Below the pieces are notes generated by a model. It ran no database searches, was not told where the DNA came from, and saw only the letters and a list, made by a program, of their open reading frames with translations. A program made the position numbers and the translations under genes. From Erythrobacter sp. QSSC1-22B (GTDB lineage: Bacteria > Pseudomonadota > Alphaproteobacteria > Sphingomonadales > Sphingomonadaceae), in assembly GCF_001678665.1 (NCBI RefSeq), contig NZ_LZRP01000005.1:186001-250000 (forward strand): DNA of 64,000 nt. Reading direction: 5' to 3'. Positions 37,046 through 46,508 of the stretch are shown here, in pieces (position 1 is the stretch's first letter; each line of letters begins with the position of its first letter).

Positions 37046-37846
37046 CTAGTCGGTCCTGGTGACGTTCACCGAGCTGCGGCGGAAATTGTTGGGTCCGAAG
37101 CTGGTCAGGAAGCTGACATCGGCGGCATCGCGGCCGACGCCGATCTTCACCGTGTCGGCGGGATCGGCCATCTTGGTCGCATCGACCAGCTGCCACATCC
37201 CGCCGCCGGGCGTCTCGGGATCGTCGAGGAACACCTCGGCGATGGCGTGGAAATCGGGCGGCTCGACCCCGGGGGCGTAGCAGGCGACAAAGCGCGCCGG
37301 GATTGTGCTCGCGCGGGCCAGCGTGACCAGCACATGCGCATAGTCGCGGCAGATTCCGCGCCGCTCGACGAAGCTGTCGAGCGCGGTGGTGCGCGAATCG
37401 GACGTACCCGGCTCGTAGGAGAAGTGATCGGCGATCCAGTCGCGGATCGCGGCGATGCGCGCGCCGCCCTCGGTGCCGCCGAACTCCGAATTGACGAAGG
37501 GCTGGAACTTGTCCGCCTGGCAATAGCGTGAATCGAACAGGTATTGCACCGCCTCGCCGGGCATGTGGTGCGGTTCCATCCGCGCGAGCCCTGCGATGTC
37601 GGGCAACTGGCGCTGCGGGCGAACCAGCGCGGTATATTCGACCTCGAAATCGCCCTGGGCGCGGACCCAGATGCGTTCGCCGATATCGTCCTGCGCCGGG
37701 ACCCAGGCGCAATGTTCGGCGTCGCTCATCCTCGTGTGGCGCTCGATGATCGCCTGCTCGGGGATCGCCGCCGCCTCAAACTGGAGCAGGACATCGGTCG
37801 GCCGTTCAAGTGTGAAGGCGAAACTGGCTTCGATTTTTATGGGCAT
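37046..37846 (-). CDS. Transglutaminase-like cysteine protease-fold protein
   Basis: 266 residues with an N-terminal beta-rich domain and a C-terminal transglutaminase core. The catalytic triad is visible: Cys in RRGICRDYAHVLVTLAR, His in PDFHAIAEVFL and Asp in LVDATKM. The family is common in alphaproteobacteria and is often encoded beside peptidase or alpha-E genes, but that context is absent here. Substrate unknown; protein cross-linking or peptidase action are both possible. Confidence 0.85.
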   Translation of the reverse strand: MPIKIEASFAFTLERPTDVLLQFEAAAIPEQAIIERHTRMSDAEHCAWVPAQDDIGERIWVRAQGDFEVEYTALVRPQRQLPDIAGLARMEPHHMPGEAVQYLFDSRYCQADKFQPFVNSEFGGTEGGARIAAIRDWIADHFSYEPGTSDSRTTALDSFVERRGICRDYAHVLVTLARASTIPARFVACYAPGVEPPDFHAIAEVFLDDPETPGGGMWQLVDATKMADPADTVKIGVGRDAADVSFLTSFGPNNFRRSSVNVTRTD

Positions 37847-37904
37847 GCGTGGTGGCAACGCCTCCCGAGTGTGACGGTTTCTCGTGGCGTGAAATATAGC
37901 CGGG

Positions 37905-39278
37905 TCAGGCGGGAACGCCGAACAGATCGTGTGCGTCGGCATCCTCGATATCGACATCGATCACCGCGCCGGGCACCAGCGTAGCGGGCACATTGCGCAG
38001 ATAGACCTGGCCGTCGATCTCCGGCGCATCGGCCTGGCTGCGGGCGGTAGCACCGATATCGCCATCCTCGTCGGGTTCGCCGACCTCGTCGACGATCACC
38101 GGGATGCGGCGGCCAACCCTGGCGGCGAGCAATTCTGTGCTGATCCGCTCCGTCACTTCCATCAGCCGGGCGTAGCGCTCTTCCTTGAGCTCCTCGGGCA
38201 CATGGTCGGGAAGCGCATTGGCGCGCGCGCCCTCGACCTGTTCGAAGCGGAAGCCGCCGACCCGGTCGAGCCGCGCCTCTTCCAGCCAGTCGAGCAGATA
38301 GCGGAAATCTTCCTCGGTCTCGCCGGGAAAGCCGACCACGAAGGACGAGCGGATCGCGATATCGGGGCAGATTTCGCGCCAGGCCTTGAGCCTCTCGAGC
38401 ACCTTGGCCTCATTGGCGGGGCGGCGCATCGCCTTGAGCACCTTGGGGCTGGCGTGCTGGAACGGGATGTCGAGATAGGGCGTGAGCAGCCCGTCGGCCA
38501 TCAGCGGGATCACCGCGTCGACATGCGGGTAGGGATAGACATAATGCAGCCGCACCCAGGGCACTTGCCCTTCGGGAGTGCGCAAACCGCCCAGCTCGCG
38601 CGCCAGATCGGTCATATGCGCGCGCACTTCGCGGCCCTTCCACTCGCGCGGATCGTGGCGGGTGTCGACGCCATAGGCCGAGGTGTCCTGACTGATCACC
38701 AGCAGCTCGAGCGTCCCCGCCGCGACCAGCTTCTCCGCTTCGCGCAGCACCGCGTCGATCCGCCGACTGGCGAGTTTGCCGCGCAATTGCGGGATGATGC
38801 AGAAGGCGCAGGAATGATTGCAGCCCTCGGAAATTTTCAGATAGGAATAGTGCCGCGGGGTCAGCTTGATGTCGGGCTGGGGGATCAGGTCGACATAGGG
38901 CCCCTGGCTCGGCGGGGCATGGGTGTGAACCGCCTCGACCACAGCCTCGTATTGATGCGCGCCGGTGATCGCCAGCACCGCGGGATGCGCGGCACGGATA
39001 GCCTCCGCCTCCTCGCCCATGCAACCTGTCACGATCACGCGACCGTTCTCGGCGATCGCCTCGCCGATGGCCTGCAGGCTTTCCTCCTTGGCGCTGTCGA
39101 GAAAGCCGCAGGTGTTGACCAGCACCACATCGGCGCCGGCGTAATCGGGGCTCATGGCATAGCCATCGGCGCGCAGCCGGGTGAGGATGCGTTCGGAATC
39201 GACCAGCGCCTTGGGGCAACCCAGGCTGACCATGCCGATCTTCTTCTGGTCGGGAAGGATGGTGGTGGCGGTGTTCAT
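37905..39278 (-). CDS. rimO: Ribosomal protein S12 methylthiotransferase RimO
   Basis: RimO adds a methylthio group to an aspartate of ribosomal protein S12. The 457 residues carry both Fe-S sites: the UPF0004 cysteines Cys21 ([11 protein letters not shown]), Cys57 (NTCGFLDSA) and Cys86 (TGCMGE), and the radical-SAM CxxxCxxC at Cys153, 157 and 160. A TRAM domain ends the protein. The conserved [11 protein letters not shown] and [12 protein letters not shown] distinguish RimO from MiaB. ATG 39278 was chosen; a longer upstream frame lacks family features. Confidence 0.96.
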   Translation of the reverse strand: MNTATTILPDQKKIGMVSLGCPKALVDSERILTRLRADGYAMSPDYAGADVVLVNTCGFLDSAKEESLQAIGEAIAENGRVIVTGCMGEEAEAIRAAHPAVLAITGAHQYEAVVEAVHTHAPPSQGPYVDLIPQPDIKLTPRHYSYLKISEGCNHSCAFCIIPQLRGKLASRRIDAVLREAEKLVAAGTLELLVISQDTSAYGVDTRHDPREWKGREVRAHMTDLARELGGLRTPEGQVPWVRLHYVYPYPHVDAVIPLMADGLLTPYLDIPFQHASPKVLKAMRRPANEAKVLERLKAWREICPDIAIRSSFVVGFPGETEEDFRYLLDWLEEARLDRVGGFRFEQVEGARANALPDHVPEELKEERYARLMEVTERISTELLAARVGRRIPVIVDEVGEPDEDGDIGATARSQADAPEIDGQVYLRNVPATLVPGAVIDVDIEDADAHDLFGVPA

Positions 39279-39360
39279 GATTGCGCGCGCCCCTACACCC
39301 GTCAGCGCAAATGCGCTAGCGTCGCGCGCATCGTGCGTCATGCGCGGCAGGGGATACAGG

Positions 39361-39759
39361 ATGGGTGAGTTCAACTGGCTGGCGGTGGTGCTTGGCGCAC
39401 TCGCCTTCTTCGTGGTCGGAGCGCTGTGGTACGGAGTGCTGTTCGGCAAGGTCTGGCAGAAATCCGCGCGGCTGAGCGACGAAACGGTGCGCTCGGGCAA
39501 TATGGCGCTGATCTTCGCGCTGACCTTCCTGTTCGAACTGCTGATCGCCTCGACGCTGTGGCACGGGATCGAGCGCAGCGGCGCCAGCGCCCGCGCCACG
39601 ATGATGATGGCGGTCGGTTTCGGTGTGACGGTAATGGTCCCGGCGCTGGGGATCCACTATCTCTATCTGCGCAAGACGCTGAGCCATTTCCTGATCGATT
39701 CAGGCCATATCGTGACCGGCATGGCGGCTATGGGCGGGGTTTTCCTGCTGTTCCGCTAG
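39361..39759 (+). CDS. DUF1761 membrane protein
   Basis: 132 residues with four hydrophobic segments: [21 protein letters not shown] at the start, then two central helices and a final [11 protein letters not shown] helix. The N-terminal Gly-Ala-Leu-Trp-Tyr pattern and the following GKVWQK are typical of DUF1761. Function is unknown. The gene stands alone, divergent from rimO and convergent with the potassium channel gene. Confidence 0.8.
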   Translation: MGEFNWLAVVLGALAFFVVGALWYGVLFGKVWQKSARLSDETVRSGNMALIFALTFLFELLIASTLWHGIERSGASARATMMMAVGFGVTVMVPALGIHYLYLRKTLSHFLIDSGHIVTGMAAMGGVFLLFR

Positions 39760-39793
39760 CCGCGTCGGGGTCGGCGCGACGGACGGCGAAAGC

Positions 39794-40903
39794 CTAGTCG
39801 CCCGGCTGAGGGCGACCGTCGCCCAGCGTCGTACCGTTGGGTGTGGGGACGATTTCGACCAGCACGTCACCTTGCCGCAGCGTTTGGCAGGCGTCTTCCC
39901 AGAACCCCAGTGCTTCGCCGTTGCGATAGACGCGCAGGCCACGCCCGCCGGTCTTGAGATCGGCGAGCGCGATCCCGTTTTCCTCCGCGGTGATCTCCCG
40001 CTCGACCAGCTGCACCCGGCCCGAGACCGAGGCGAGATCGGCGAGATAATCGGCGATATGCTCGCCCTTGGCCGAACCGGCCAGCAGCAGTCCGGTAAAC
40101 CGCACCGGGTTGATCACATTGGTGGCACCTGCCTGCAGCGCGAGCGACTCGTTGTCGTTTGCGCGCACCACCACGCTGATCGGCACCTTGGGCGCGAGCG
40201 CACGAACGGTCAGCGTGATCAGGATCGTCGAATCGTCGCGTCCGGCCGAGATCAGCACGTTCTGCGCCTGATCGATCCGCACGGCTTTGAGCGTTTCGTC
40301 ACGCGCCGCATCGGCGGCCATGATGTTGCAGCCCAGCGCCTCGGCGTCGGCAAGCCGCTCCTCGTTCGGGTCGATCACCACGATACAATTGGGATCGGTT
40401 CCGCGGTCGATCAGTTCGGCGACCGCTTCCGATCCCGATATTCCATAGCCCAGCACCACGATGTGGTCCGAAAGCTGCTCCTGGATGCGAGCCATGCGCC
40501 ATTTCTCCCAGCTGCGTTTCATGATGAAATTGTAGGCGCTGCCTACGAAAATGAAGAACACCATAAAGCGGATCGGAGTGACGATCACTGCCTCGACCAG
40601 CCGTGCGCGGTCGCTGATCGGCGCGATATCTCCGAAGCCGGTGGTGGTGATCGAGATCATGGTGAAATAGACGACATCGAGGAAACTGACCTCGCCATCG
40701 AGATTGTCGACCAGGCCCTCGCGATCCCACCAGTGGATCAACACCACGATGAAGATCAGGAACAGCGCCAACCCGAGCCGGATGCCCAGATCGCCCCAGA
40801 CGGGAATCTTGACCGCGCGCCGCAAGGGCGTGTGACGCGCGCCGCGGAAGATACGCTTGCTCTCGCTGGATGTGAGCGTGTCGAGTTGCTTCTTTTCTCT
40901 CAT
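39794..40903 (-). CDS. Potassium channel with RCK/TrkA-N regulatory domain
   Basis: 369 residues: two membrane helices (about 41-58 and 105-127) flank a pore loop with filter TTGFGD (87-92), a variant of TVGYGD. A cytoplasmic RCK module starts with the Rossmann loop VVLGYGISGSEA, and a TrkA-C-like domain ends the protein. This is the plan of MthK/Kch-type channels gated by ligand binding to the RCK ring. Potassium selectivity is expected from the filter but the Phe for Tyr change could alter it. Confidence 0.9.
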   Translation of the reverse strand: MREKKQLDTLTSSESKRIFRGARHTPLRRAVKIPVWGDLGIRLGLALFLIFIVVLIHWWDREGLVDNLDGEVSFLDVVYFTMISITTTGFGDIAPISDRARLVEAVIVTPIRFMVFFIFVGSAYNFIMKRSWEKWRMARIQEQLSDHIVVLGYGISGSEAVAELIDRGTDPNCIVVIDPNEERLADAEALGCNIMAADAARDETLKAVRIDQAQNVLISAGRDDSTILITLTVRALAPKVPISVVVRANDNESLALQAGATNVINPVRFTGLLLAGSAKGEHIADYLADLASVSGRVQLVEREITAEENGIALADLKTGGRGLRVYRNGEALGFWEDACQTLRQGDVLVEIVPTPNGTTLGDGRPQPGD

Positions 40904-40916
40904 CGGGCCGGGTTTC

Positions 40917-41681
40917 TCACGGCTCGTAGCGTTCGGCTAGCGCGCCCAGCGAGGAATGATGGGTCAGATCGAGCTGGAGCGGGGTGACCGAGATAAAGCC
41001 ATCGTCGATCGCTTCCAAATCGGTGCCATGGTCGAGCGTGTGTTCGATCGACTCAAGCCCGAACCAGTAATACTGGAAGCCCCGCGGATCGCGCCCCTCG
41101 ACCACCGTGCCGCGAGCGTAATCGTGGAAGCCCTGTCGCACCGCGCGGATGCCCTTGACCTCGGCGCTGGGCAGCGCGGGGAAGTTGACGTTGACCAGAG
41201 TGCGCTTGGGCAGCGGCGTGTCGAGCAGTGGCCCCAGCACCCTGGCGCCCCAGCCACGCGCCGCGTCGAAGGTATCGGTTCCGGCCTCGCCATTGCGGCT
41301 GGTCACCTGGCTGAAGGCGATCGAGCGGATGCCCGCCAGCGCCCCTTCGATCGCCGCCGAGACGGTGCCCGAATAGGTAACATCGTCGCCGAGATTGGCG
41401 CCTCGGTTGACGCCTGAGAGAATGACATCGGGCGCGCCCTCCATCACCTTGCGCAGACCCAGCGTGACCGAATCGGTGGGTGTGCCAGTGACCGAGAAGC
41501 GCCGCTCGCCATGCTGGCGCAGCCGCACCGGCCGGGTGAGGGTGAGCGCATGGCCCATCCCTGACTGCTCCTCGTCGGGGGCGCAGATCCAGATGTCGTC
41601 GGTGAATTCGCGGGCGATGGCTTCGAGAACCTCGAGCCCGGGGGCGTGGACGCCGTCGTCATTGGTGAGGAGGATTTTCAT
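40917..41681 (-). CDS. surE: 5'/3'-nucleotidase SurE
   Basis: SurE is a metal-dependent phosphatase acting on nucleoside monophosphates in stationary-phase survival. The 254 residues begin [14 protein letters not shown] with the metal-binding Asp-Asp pair and include [18 protein letters not shown] and [22 protein letters not shown] 41681 overlaps the serS stop by ATGA, so the two are co-translated. The usual partner pcm (isoaspartyl methyltransferase) is not adjacent. Confidence 0.96.
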   Translation of the reverse strand: MKILLTNDDGVHAPGLEVLEAIAREFTDDIWICAPDEEQSGMGHALTLTRPVRLRQHGERRFSVTGTPTDSVTLGLRKVMEGAPDVILSGVNRGANLGDDVTYSGTVSAAIEGALAGIRSIAFSQVTSRNGEAGTDTFDAARGWGARVLGPLLDTPLPKRTLVNVNFPALPSAEVKGIRAVRQGFHDYARGTVVEGRDPRGFQYYWFGLESIEHTLDHGTDLEAIDDGFISVTPLQLDLTHHSSLGALAERYEP

Positions 41682-42958
41682 GCCTGCGGCTCCAGCTTTG
41701 TGACGCCGCCCATATAGGAGGCGAGGACGTCGGGCACAGCAACGCTGCCGTCGGCCTGCTGGTAATTCTCCAGCACCGCGACGAGCGTGCGCCCGACCGC
41801 GAGGCCCGAGCCGTTGAGCGTGTGGACGAAGGCGGTCTTCTTCTCGCCTTCGGGCCGATAGCGGGCAGCCATCCGTCGCGCCTGGAAATCGCCGCAGTTC
41901 GAGCACGAGCTGATTTCGCGATATGCGCTCTGGCCCGGCAGCCAGACCTCGAGATCGTAGGTCCGCCGCGCGGTGAAGCCCATGTCGCCGGTGCACAGCA
42001 GCATCTTGCGGTAAGGCAGTTCGAGCGCCTGCAGCACGCCCTCGGCAGCCTGCGTCATCCGCTCGTGCTCGGCCTCGCTGTCCTCGGGGCGGGTCACGCT
42101 GACCAGTTCGACCTTTTCGAACTGGTGCTGGCGGATGAACCCGCGCGTGTCGCGCCCCGCGGCGCCCGCTTCGGAGCGGAAGCATTGGGTGAGCGCGGTC
42201 ATCCTGAGCGGCAGTGCGGCATCCTCGAGGATCTGTTCGCGCACCGCATTGGTCAGGCTGACCTCGGCGGTGGGGATGAGCCAGCGGCCATCGGTGGTCT
42301 GGAAATTGTCCTCGGCGAATTTGGGCAATTGGCCGGTGCCGAACAGAGCTTCCTCGCGCACCAGCAGCGGCGGCGCGCATTCGGTGTAGCCGTTCTCGCC
42401 GGTCTGGCGGTCGAGCATGAACTGGCCCAGCGCGCGATGCAGCCGGGCCATATGTCCACGCAGGAAGGTGAAGCGCGCTCCCGAGAGCGCTGCGCCGGTC
42501 TCGAAGTCGAGCCCCAGCGGCGGGCCGAGATCGGCGTGTTCCTGAGGGGTGAAAGCAAACTCGCGCGGGGTGCCCCAGCGCGACAGCTCGACATTGGCGG
42601 CCTCGTCGGCACCCTCGGGCACATCCTCGGCGGGGAGATTGGGGAGCGCGGCGAGGAGATCGTGGAGCTGGGCCCCGAGGGTCCGGTCTTCCTCTTCGAG
42701 TGCGGGCATCGTCTGCTTTATCTGGGCGACCTCGGCCTTGAGGCTCTCGGCGGTGTCCTTGTCGCCCTTGCCCATCGCCTGGCCAATGGCCTTGGACGCC
42801 TCGTTGCGGCGGCCCTGGGCCTCCTGCAGCCTTGTGGCGACTTCGCGACGGCGGGCGTCGAGCGTCAGGATGCGATCGGAGGTAGGCTCGGCGCCGCGGC
42901 GCTGCAGGCCGGCGTCGAATTCACCCGGATGCGAGCGGATAAAGGCAAGGTCGTGCAT
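41678..42958 (-). CDS. serS: Seryl-tRNA synthetase SerS
   Basis: Charges tRNA-Ser with serine. The 426-residue class II synthetase has the long N-terminal coiled-coil arm (about 25-100). Motif 2 is in [28 protein letters not shown], and motif 3 is near the C-terminus in [22 protein letters not shown]. Length is standard. It heads a two-gene operon with surE. Confidence 0.97.
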   Translation of the reverse strand: MHDLAFIRSHPGEFDAGLQRRGAEPTSDRILTLDARRREVATRLQEAQGRRNEASKAIGQAMGKGDKDTAESLKAEVAQIKQTMPALEEEDRTLGAQLHDLLAALPNLPAEDVPEGADEAANVELSRWGTPREFAFTPQEHADLGPPLGLDFETGAALSGARFTFLRGHMARLHRALGQFMLDRQTGENGYTECAPPLLVREEALFGTGQLPKFAEDNFQTTDGRWLIPTAEVSLTNAVREQILEDAALPLRMTALTQCFRSEAGAAGRDTRGFIRQHQFEKVELVSVTRPEDSEAEHERMTQAAEGVLQALELPYRKMLLCTGDMGFTARRTYDLEVWLPGQSAYREISSCSNCGDFQARRMAARYRPEGEKKTAFVHTLNGSGLAVGRTLVAVLENYQQADGSVAVPDVLASYMGGVTKLEPQA

Positions 42959-42987
42959 GGTCCGCGCCTATGCCCGCTCGCCCGGCA

Positions 42988-43012
42988 CTTGGCCAGAGGG
43001 CTTGGCCAGAGG
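42988..43012. repeat. 13-bp period tandem duplication upstream of serS
   Basis: CTTGGCCAGAGGG at 42988-43000 is followed directly by CTTGGCCAGAGGA (12 of 13 identical). It lies between the divergent serS and the small gene at 43101. Confidence 0.85.
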
Positions 43013-43100
43013 AATGCGGGCTGACGATGACCGCGCCGGCTCCTGCTTTTTCGGAACGGCTTGTGGGCCAAGCCGTTGGTTGGCCAAAGGAGATTACACT

Positions 43101-43325
43101 ATGATCGGCAAGATTATCGGAGCATTCGTGGGTGACAGGCTGGCCAAGCGGACCGGCGGACTGAGCGGCGCGCAAGGTGCTGCGCTGGGCGTGGTCGGCA
43201 CAGCTGTGCTGCGCCGGATCAGCCTGCCTGCCATGGCCGCGATCGCAGCTGGCGGTTATGCCGCGAAGAAGCTCTCGGAAAAGAACGCAGCCGGCAAGTC
43301 CGGAACGTCCAAACCGACGATCTGA
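43101..43325 (+). CDS. Small hypothetical protein with Gly/Ala-rich hydrophobic stretch
   Basis: 74 residues, ATG 43101 preceded by AAAGGAGA at good spacing and followed by a clear intrinsic terminator at 43358, so it looks like a complete small transcription unit. The sequence begins MIGKIIGAFVGDRLAKR and has a Gly/Ala-rich, weakly hydrophobic middle (about 25-58) and a Lys-rich end. It may associate with membranes. No family or function recognised. Confidence 0.72.
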   Translation: MIGKIIGAFVGDRLAKRTGGLSGAQGAALGVVGTAVLRRISLPAMAAIAAGGYAAKKLSEKNAAGKSGTSKPTI

Positions 43326-43357
43326 ACGGCAGACCCTACGCGGTTCAAGATAGACGA

Positions 43358-43385
43358 GGCGTCGGAGGAAACTCCGGCGCCTTTT
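43358..43385 (+). terminator. Intrinsic terminator of the 43101 gene
   Basis: A 10-bp stem (43358-43367 with 43372-43381, one T-G wobble) closed by a GAAA tetraloop and followed by TTTT, 33 bases after the stop codon of the small protein gene. Confidence 0.88.
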
Positions 43386-43470
43386 GCTGTTTGCGCTATC
43401 TACAGAGACCGCTGTGCATACATCCGGCGGCAGTCAGACGGAACCGGGTCCGGGCGAACCCCGGCAGGAG

Positions 43471-43812
43471 TTATGCCGCCTGCGCCCAATGCCGGGCGAT
43501 CGGCTGCGACCAGCGCACCAGCCGCGGCGCTTCGCGCTTGGCGACCAGCCACTCGGCAAAACCGAGCGCTTCGGTTTCCTCGCCGCGCGCGATCGCCTGC
43601 ATCATCGAATCGAGCAGCCGCTCCTGCGAAGTCCGCTTGATCGAACAGGGCGCGCTTATCTCGAGCGGCCGGCGGCCGGCCCGGCACAGCAATTGCATCA
43701 CCCGCTCGACCGACCAGCGGATCTGGTGCCCGGCTGCGCGCGGGGGCAGATCGACGACATCATTGGCGGGCTGCATTGGGGCGGGCCCGGCGAGGCGAAA
43801 CAAATCGAGCAT
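43471..43812 (-). CDS. Hypothetical protein, possibly iron-regulated
   Basis: 113 residues, no recognised domain. The sequence has a Pro-rich N-terminus (MLDLFRLAGPAP) and a helical C-terminal half (SQERLLDSMMQAIARGEETE). An AGGAG lies 13 bases before ATG 43812, slightly far. A 15-base element at 43839-43853 resembling a Fur box sits just upstream, which supports a real, possibly iron-controlled gene. Two opposite-strand frames of similar length cover the region, so the call is moderate. It is not HemP, which is shorter and has a different sequence. Confidence 0.5.
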   Translation of the reverse strand: MLDLFRLAGPAPMQPANDVVDLPPRAAGHQIRWSVERVMQLLCRAGRRPLEISAPCSIKRTSQERLLDSMMQAIARGEETEALGFAEWLVAKREAPRLVRWSQPIARHWAQAA

Positions 43813-43838
43813 AGCTGAAACTCATCTCCTGCTGGAAA

Positions 43839-43853
43839 TGAGAATGACTTGCA
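43839..43853 (-). promoter_or_regulatory. Fur-box-like element
   Basis: The 15-mer TGAGAATGACTTGCA (read on the plus strand) matches the 7-1-7 Fur consensus TGATAATnATTATCA at 10 of 14 defined positions. It lies 27 bases upstream of the start of the 113-residue gene. This is a visual match only. Confidence 0.35.
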
Positions 43854-43879
43854 GTAGCGCGCAATGCAAGCCCTAATGC

Positions 43880-43917
43880 AAAAAAGCCGGGTGAACCCAT
43901 GTCGGGCCACCCGGCTT
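43880..43917 (-). terminator. Intrinsic terminator of the Cys-rich small gene
   Basis: Read on the minus strand, a perfect 10-bp stem (43908-43917 with 43884-43893) and 14-base loop are followed by a T-run (complement of 43880-43885). It lies 50 bases after the stop of the gene at 43967-44131. Confidence 0.88.
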
Positions 43918-43966
43918 CTCGATCTGCGATTCGTGCGCCGGCTTCAGCCGGACGGAACCCTGGTCG

Positions 43967-44131
43967 TTACGCGACCTTGCGCTGGGCGTCAGCAGCGACG
44001 AATTCACCGCACCAATCATCCTGCGCGACATTGGGCCAATGCGCCTTCTTGTCACCCTCGGCGGGGGACGGGGCGTAGCGGCGGCATTCGCTGCTCATGG
44101 TCTGATAAAATTTGCAGTTTTCACAATGCAT
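43967..44131 (-). CDS. 54-residue Cys-rich microprotein
   Basis: ATG 44131 is preceded by AGGAG with 8-base spacing, and a strong terminator follows, so this is a complete single-gene unit. The protein begins MHCENCKFYQ and has four cysteines: Cys3, Cys6, Cys16 (ECRRYAP) and Cys41 (DDWCGEF). The C-x2-C plus two later cysteines and the WPNV...DDWCGEF ending suggest a small zinc or iron-binding fold. Similar tiny proteins occur as hypotheticals in many genomes. Upstream sequence is unusually AT-rich and contains dyad repeats. Confidence 0.75.
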   Translation of the reverse strand: MHCENCKFYQTMSSECRRYAPSPAEGDKKAHWPNVAQDDWCGEFVAADAQRKVA

Positions 44132-44198
44132 GGATGGTCTCCTGATTTGGCGGTCTCGGCTGTTGAAAGTTGGATTAGCGCAGGCGATCCTAAAAATC

Positions 44199-44225
44199 AA
44201 GTAAAATCAATTACTTAAGATTGAT
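44199..44225. promoter_or_regulatory. AT-rich overlapping dyads upstream of the Cys-rich gene
   Basis: Two interleaved inverted repeats: AAGTAA-N6-TTACTT (44199-44216) and ATCAAT-N8-ATTGAT (44206-44225). They sit 68-94 bases before the start of the microprotein gene in a local AT-rich patch. An operator is plausible; the binding protein is unknown. Confidence 0.4.
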
Positions 44226-44316
44226 AATCAGTAGCAGCTATCGTTCGCTACTGCGAATTCGAGGCAGTATGAACTGGCAGATCAATCCAACGTGTTCATG
44301 ACACACGGGATGATGC

Positions 44317-44342
44317 TGCGAGTTCGAGATGCGAGTTCGAGA
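44317..44342. repeat. 13-bp tandem repeat near tRNA-Val
   Basis: Two perfect copies of TGCGAGTTCGAGA (44317-44329, 44330-44342), followed by the first four bases of a third, immediately downstream of the tRNA-Val gene. Confidence 0.85.
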
Positions 44343-44353
44343 TGCGGGGGAGA

Positions 44354-44428
44354 TGGTGGGCGCGGCAGGGATTGAACCTGCGACCCCACCCGTGTGAAGG
44401 GTGTGCTCTACCACTGAGCTACGCGCCC
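44354..44428 (-). tRNA. tRNA-Val (anticodon CAC)
   Basis: Full cloverleaf on the minus strand: acceptor GGGCGCG pairs with CGCGCCC, the anticodon stem is CACCC/GGGTG with loop TTCACAC (anticodon CAC, reading GUG), and the T-loop is TTCAATC. The 3' CCA is encoded. No integrase or duplicated 3' end suggests use as an attachment site. Confidence 0.95.
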
Positions 44429-44521
44429 GCCCGGGCCTGCCGGGGCCATCAGGCCGCCGGTTCGGGCAGGGGCGCGCCTTTACTTGGACCGGGCGCGCTT
44501 GGCAAGCGCCCGCCGCCAGGA

Positions 44522-46402
44522 TCAGCTCGCGAACAGCGCTACCAGTTTCGCCAGCCAGCCCGACAGCTTGCGGCCCCCGACCGTATCCGATTGCGGGGCC
44601 GGCGGGCATTCGAGGCAATAGGCCTGCGCGCCGCGCGTGGTCAGCAACCGCTCGAGATCGCCAACGAGTTGGCCTCCCAGCGCTTCCTGCTGGCGGGAAA
44701 ACAGCGTTGCGACATCGGCCCGCGAGCTTTCGCCATCGCCGACCAGCCACTGACGCAGCAGCGTGTCGTAAGTGCTGGGTGTGCTGCCGAGATAGGCGGC
44801 ATGCCAATCGCCGTCTTCCAACCCGGCCTGCGCCGCGGCCCAAGAGATCGCGGTGTCGAGCCCGCCATATTGATCGACCAGCCCGATCTGGCGTGCCGTG
44901 CCGCCATCCCAGACCCGCCCCTGGCCAATCCGGTCGACCTGATCAGTGGTGAGATTGCGCGCTGCGGCAACCCTGCCGATGAAATCGGCATAGCCATCGG
45001 TGACCGAGGCCTGGAGGATCGCATCGACCTCGGGGGTGAACCCGCCAACTAGATCGGGCTGACCCGACAGCGGCGTTGTCCGAACCCCGTCCACGCTCAC
45101 GCCGATCTCGTTCGCCAGACCTTCGAAAGTCGGGATCACGGCGAAAATGCCAATCGAGCCGGTTATGGTCTCGGGCTCGGCGAAGATGCGATCTGCCGGT
45201 GTCGCCACCCAGTAGCCGCCGCTCGCGGCGACATTGCCCATCGAGACCGCGATCGGGATATCGCGGGCCTTGTGCCGCAGGATCGCGCGATGGATTTCCT
45301 CGCTGGCAAGCACCGAACCGCCCGGCGAATCGACCCGCACCACCAGCGCAGCCAGATCGTCCTCAAGCGCCTCATCGAGCAGATCTGCAATGCGTTTGCC
45401 ACCTGCAGTGCCGGGGCCCGCATCACCGTCGACGATCTGTCCGGCGATGGTGATCACCCCGATCGCGGACCCGGTCTCGCTGATCTCATTGGCCTGAAGC
45501 CAGGGGCCGAGTTCGGTCTGGGAATAGGCGTTGAGTTCGCTGCTCCATTCGTCCTCGCCGACCAGTTCCACCAGCCTCGCTTCGAACTCCTGCCTGCTGC
45601 CGAGCTTGTCGACCAAACCGGCCGACAAAGCCGCCTCTGCCAGATCGCCGCCCGAGGCTTCGATCCAGGCGACCGGATCGCCGGTGACCCGCGCGATATC
45701 CGCCTGCGGGCGCGCCTTCTTTACCTGTGCCTGCCATTCCTCCCACAGCGCGCCGTACAGCGCGGCGTAATTTTCGCGCGCGGGCTCGGACATGGAATCG
45801 CGCAGATAGGGCTCGACCGCGCTCTTGTAGGTGCCGACCCGGTAGACGCGGGCATTGACCTTCAGCTTCTCGAGCAATTCACCGAAATACAGCTGCCCGC
45901 CGCCGGGGCCGGTCACGATGGCGCCGCCCAGCGGGTCGAGCCAGATCTCGCTGGCGTGGCTTGCAAGCAAGATGCCGTCGTCGGCAAAGGCGGTGGCGAA
46001 GGCGAGCACCGGCTTGTCCGCAGCGCGCACGCGATCGAGTGCCTCGCCGACTGTCTGCAGATGGACCTGTCCGCCTCCGATGAAGGAATCGAGATCGAGA
46101 ACAACCGCCTGGATCCGGTCGTCGCCCGCCGCCGCATCGAGCGCGCGGACCAGCTCGCGCGCTTCGAATTCGCGCACGGGCGCGGTCTGGGACAGCAGCG
46201 CGGTGAAGGGATCGATCTCGGTCCGCTCCTCCACGATCAGCCCATCGAGCGCGAGCACCAGCGCGCCATCGCGCACTTCCGCCGGGCTGGGTCGCGCGGT
46301 CAGCACCGCGAACAGCGCGGTGAAGAACAGCAGCATGAAGACGAGCACCAGCCCGTCCTTCAATCCCACCAGCAAGCGCCAGACCCGGCCCGCGAATTTC
46401 AT
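44522..46402 (-). CDS. sppA: Signal peptide peptidase SppA, 67K type
   Basis: Membrane-anchored serine protease that degrades cleaved signal peptides. The 626 residues have one N-terminal membrane helix (about 17-36) and two tandem peptidase S49 domains. The catalytic dyad is split as in E. coli SppA: Lys193 (VGTYKSAVEP) in the first half and Ser394 (NVAASGGYW) in the second, after RVDSPGGSV. Length fits the long form. It stands alone, divergent from pyrB. Confidence 0.95.
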   Translation of the reverse strand: MKFAGRVWRLLVGLKDGLVLVFMLLFFTALFAVLTARPSPAEVRDGALVLALDGLIVEERTEIDPFTALLSQTAPVREFEARELVRALDAAAGDDRIQAVVLDLDSFIGGGQVHLQTVGEALDRVRAADKPVLAFATAFADDGILLASHASEIWLDPLGGAIVTGPGGGQLYFGELLEKLKVNARVYRVGTYKSAVEPYLRDSMSEPARENYAALYGALWEEWQAQVKKARPQADIARVTGDPVAWIEASGGDLAEAALSAGLVDKLGSRQEFEARLVELVGEDEWSSELNAYSQTELGPWLQANEISETGSAIGVITIAGQIVDGDAGPGTAGGKRIADLLDEALEDDLAALVVRVDSPGGSVLASEEIHRAILRHKARDIPIAVSMGNVAASGGYWVATPADRIFAEPETITGSIGIFAVIPTFEGLANEIGVSVDGVRTTPLSGQPDLVGGFTPEVDAILQASVTDGYADFIGRVAAARNLTTDQVDRIGQGRVWDGGTARQIGLVDQYGGLDTAISWAAAQAGLEDGDWHAAYLGSTPSTYDTLLRQWLVGDGESSRADVATLFSRQQEALGGQLVGDLERLLTTRGAQAYCLECPPAPQSDTVGGRKLSGWLAKLVALFAS

Positions 46403-46508
46403 AGTCGATCCTTCTGGTAATCTGCCGCCCTACCTAGGCACTCGAAGCGGAAACGCCATGCAATTGTGCTTGAGCGGGTGATGGAGCTCGACTAGGGGCT
46501 TGGCTTTA

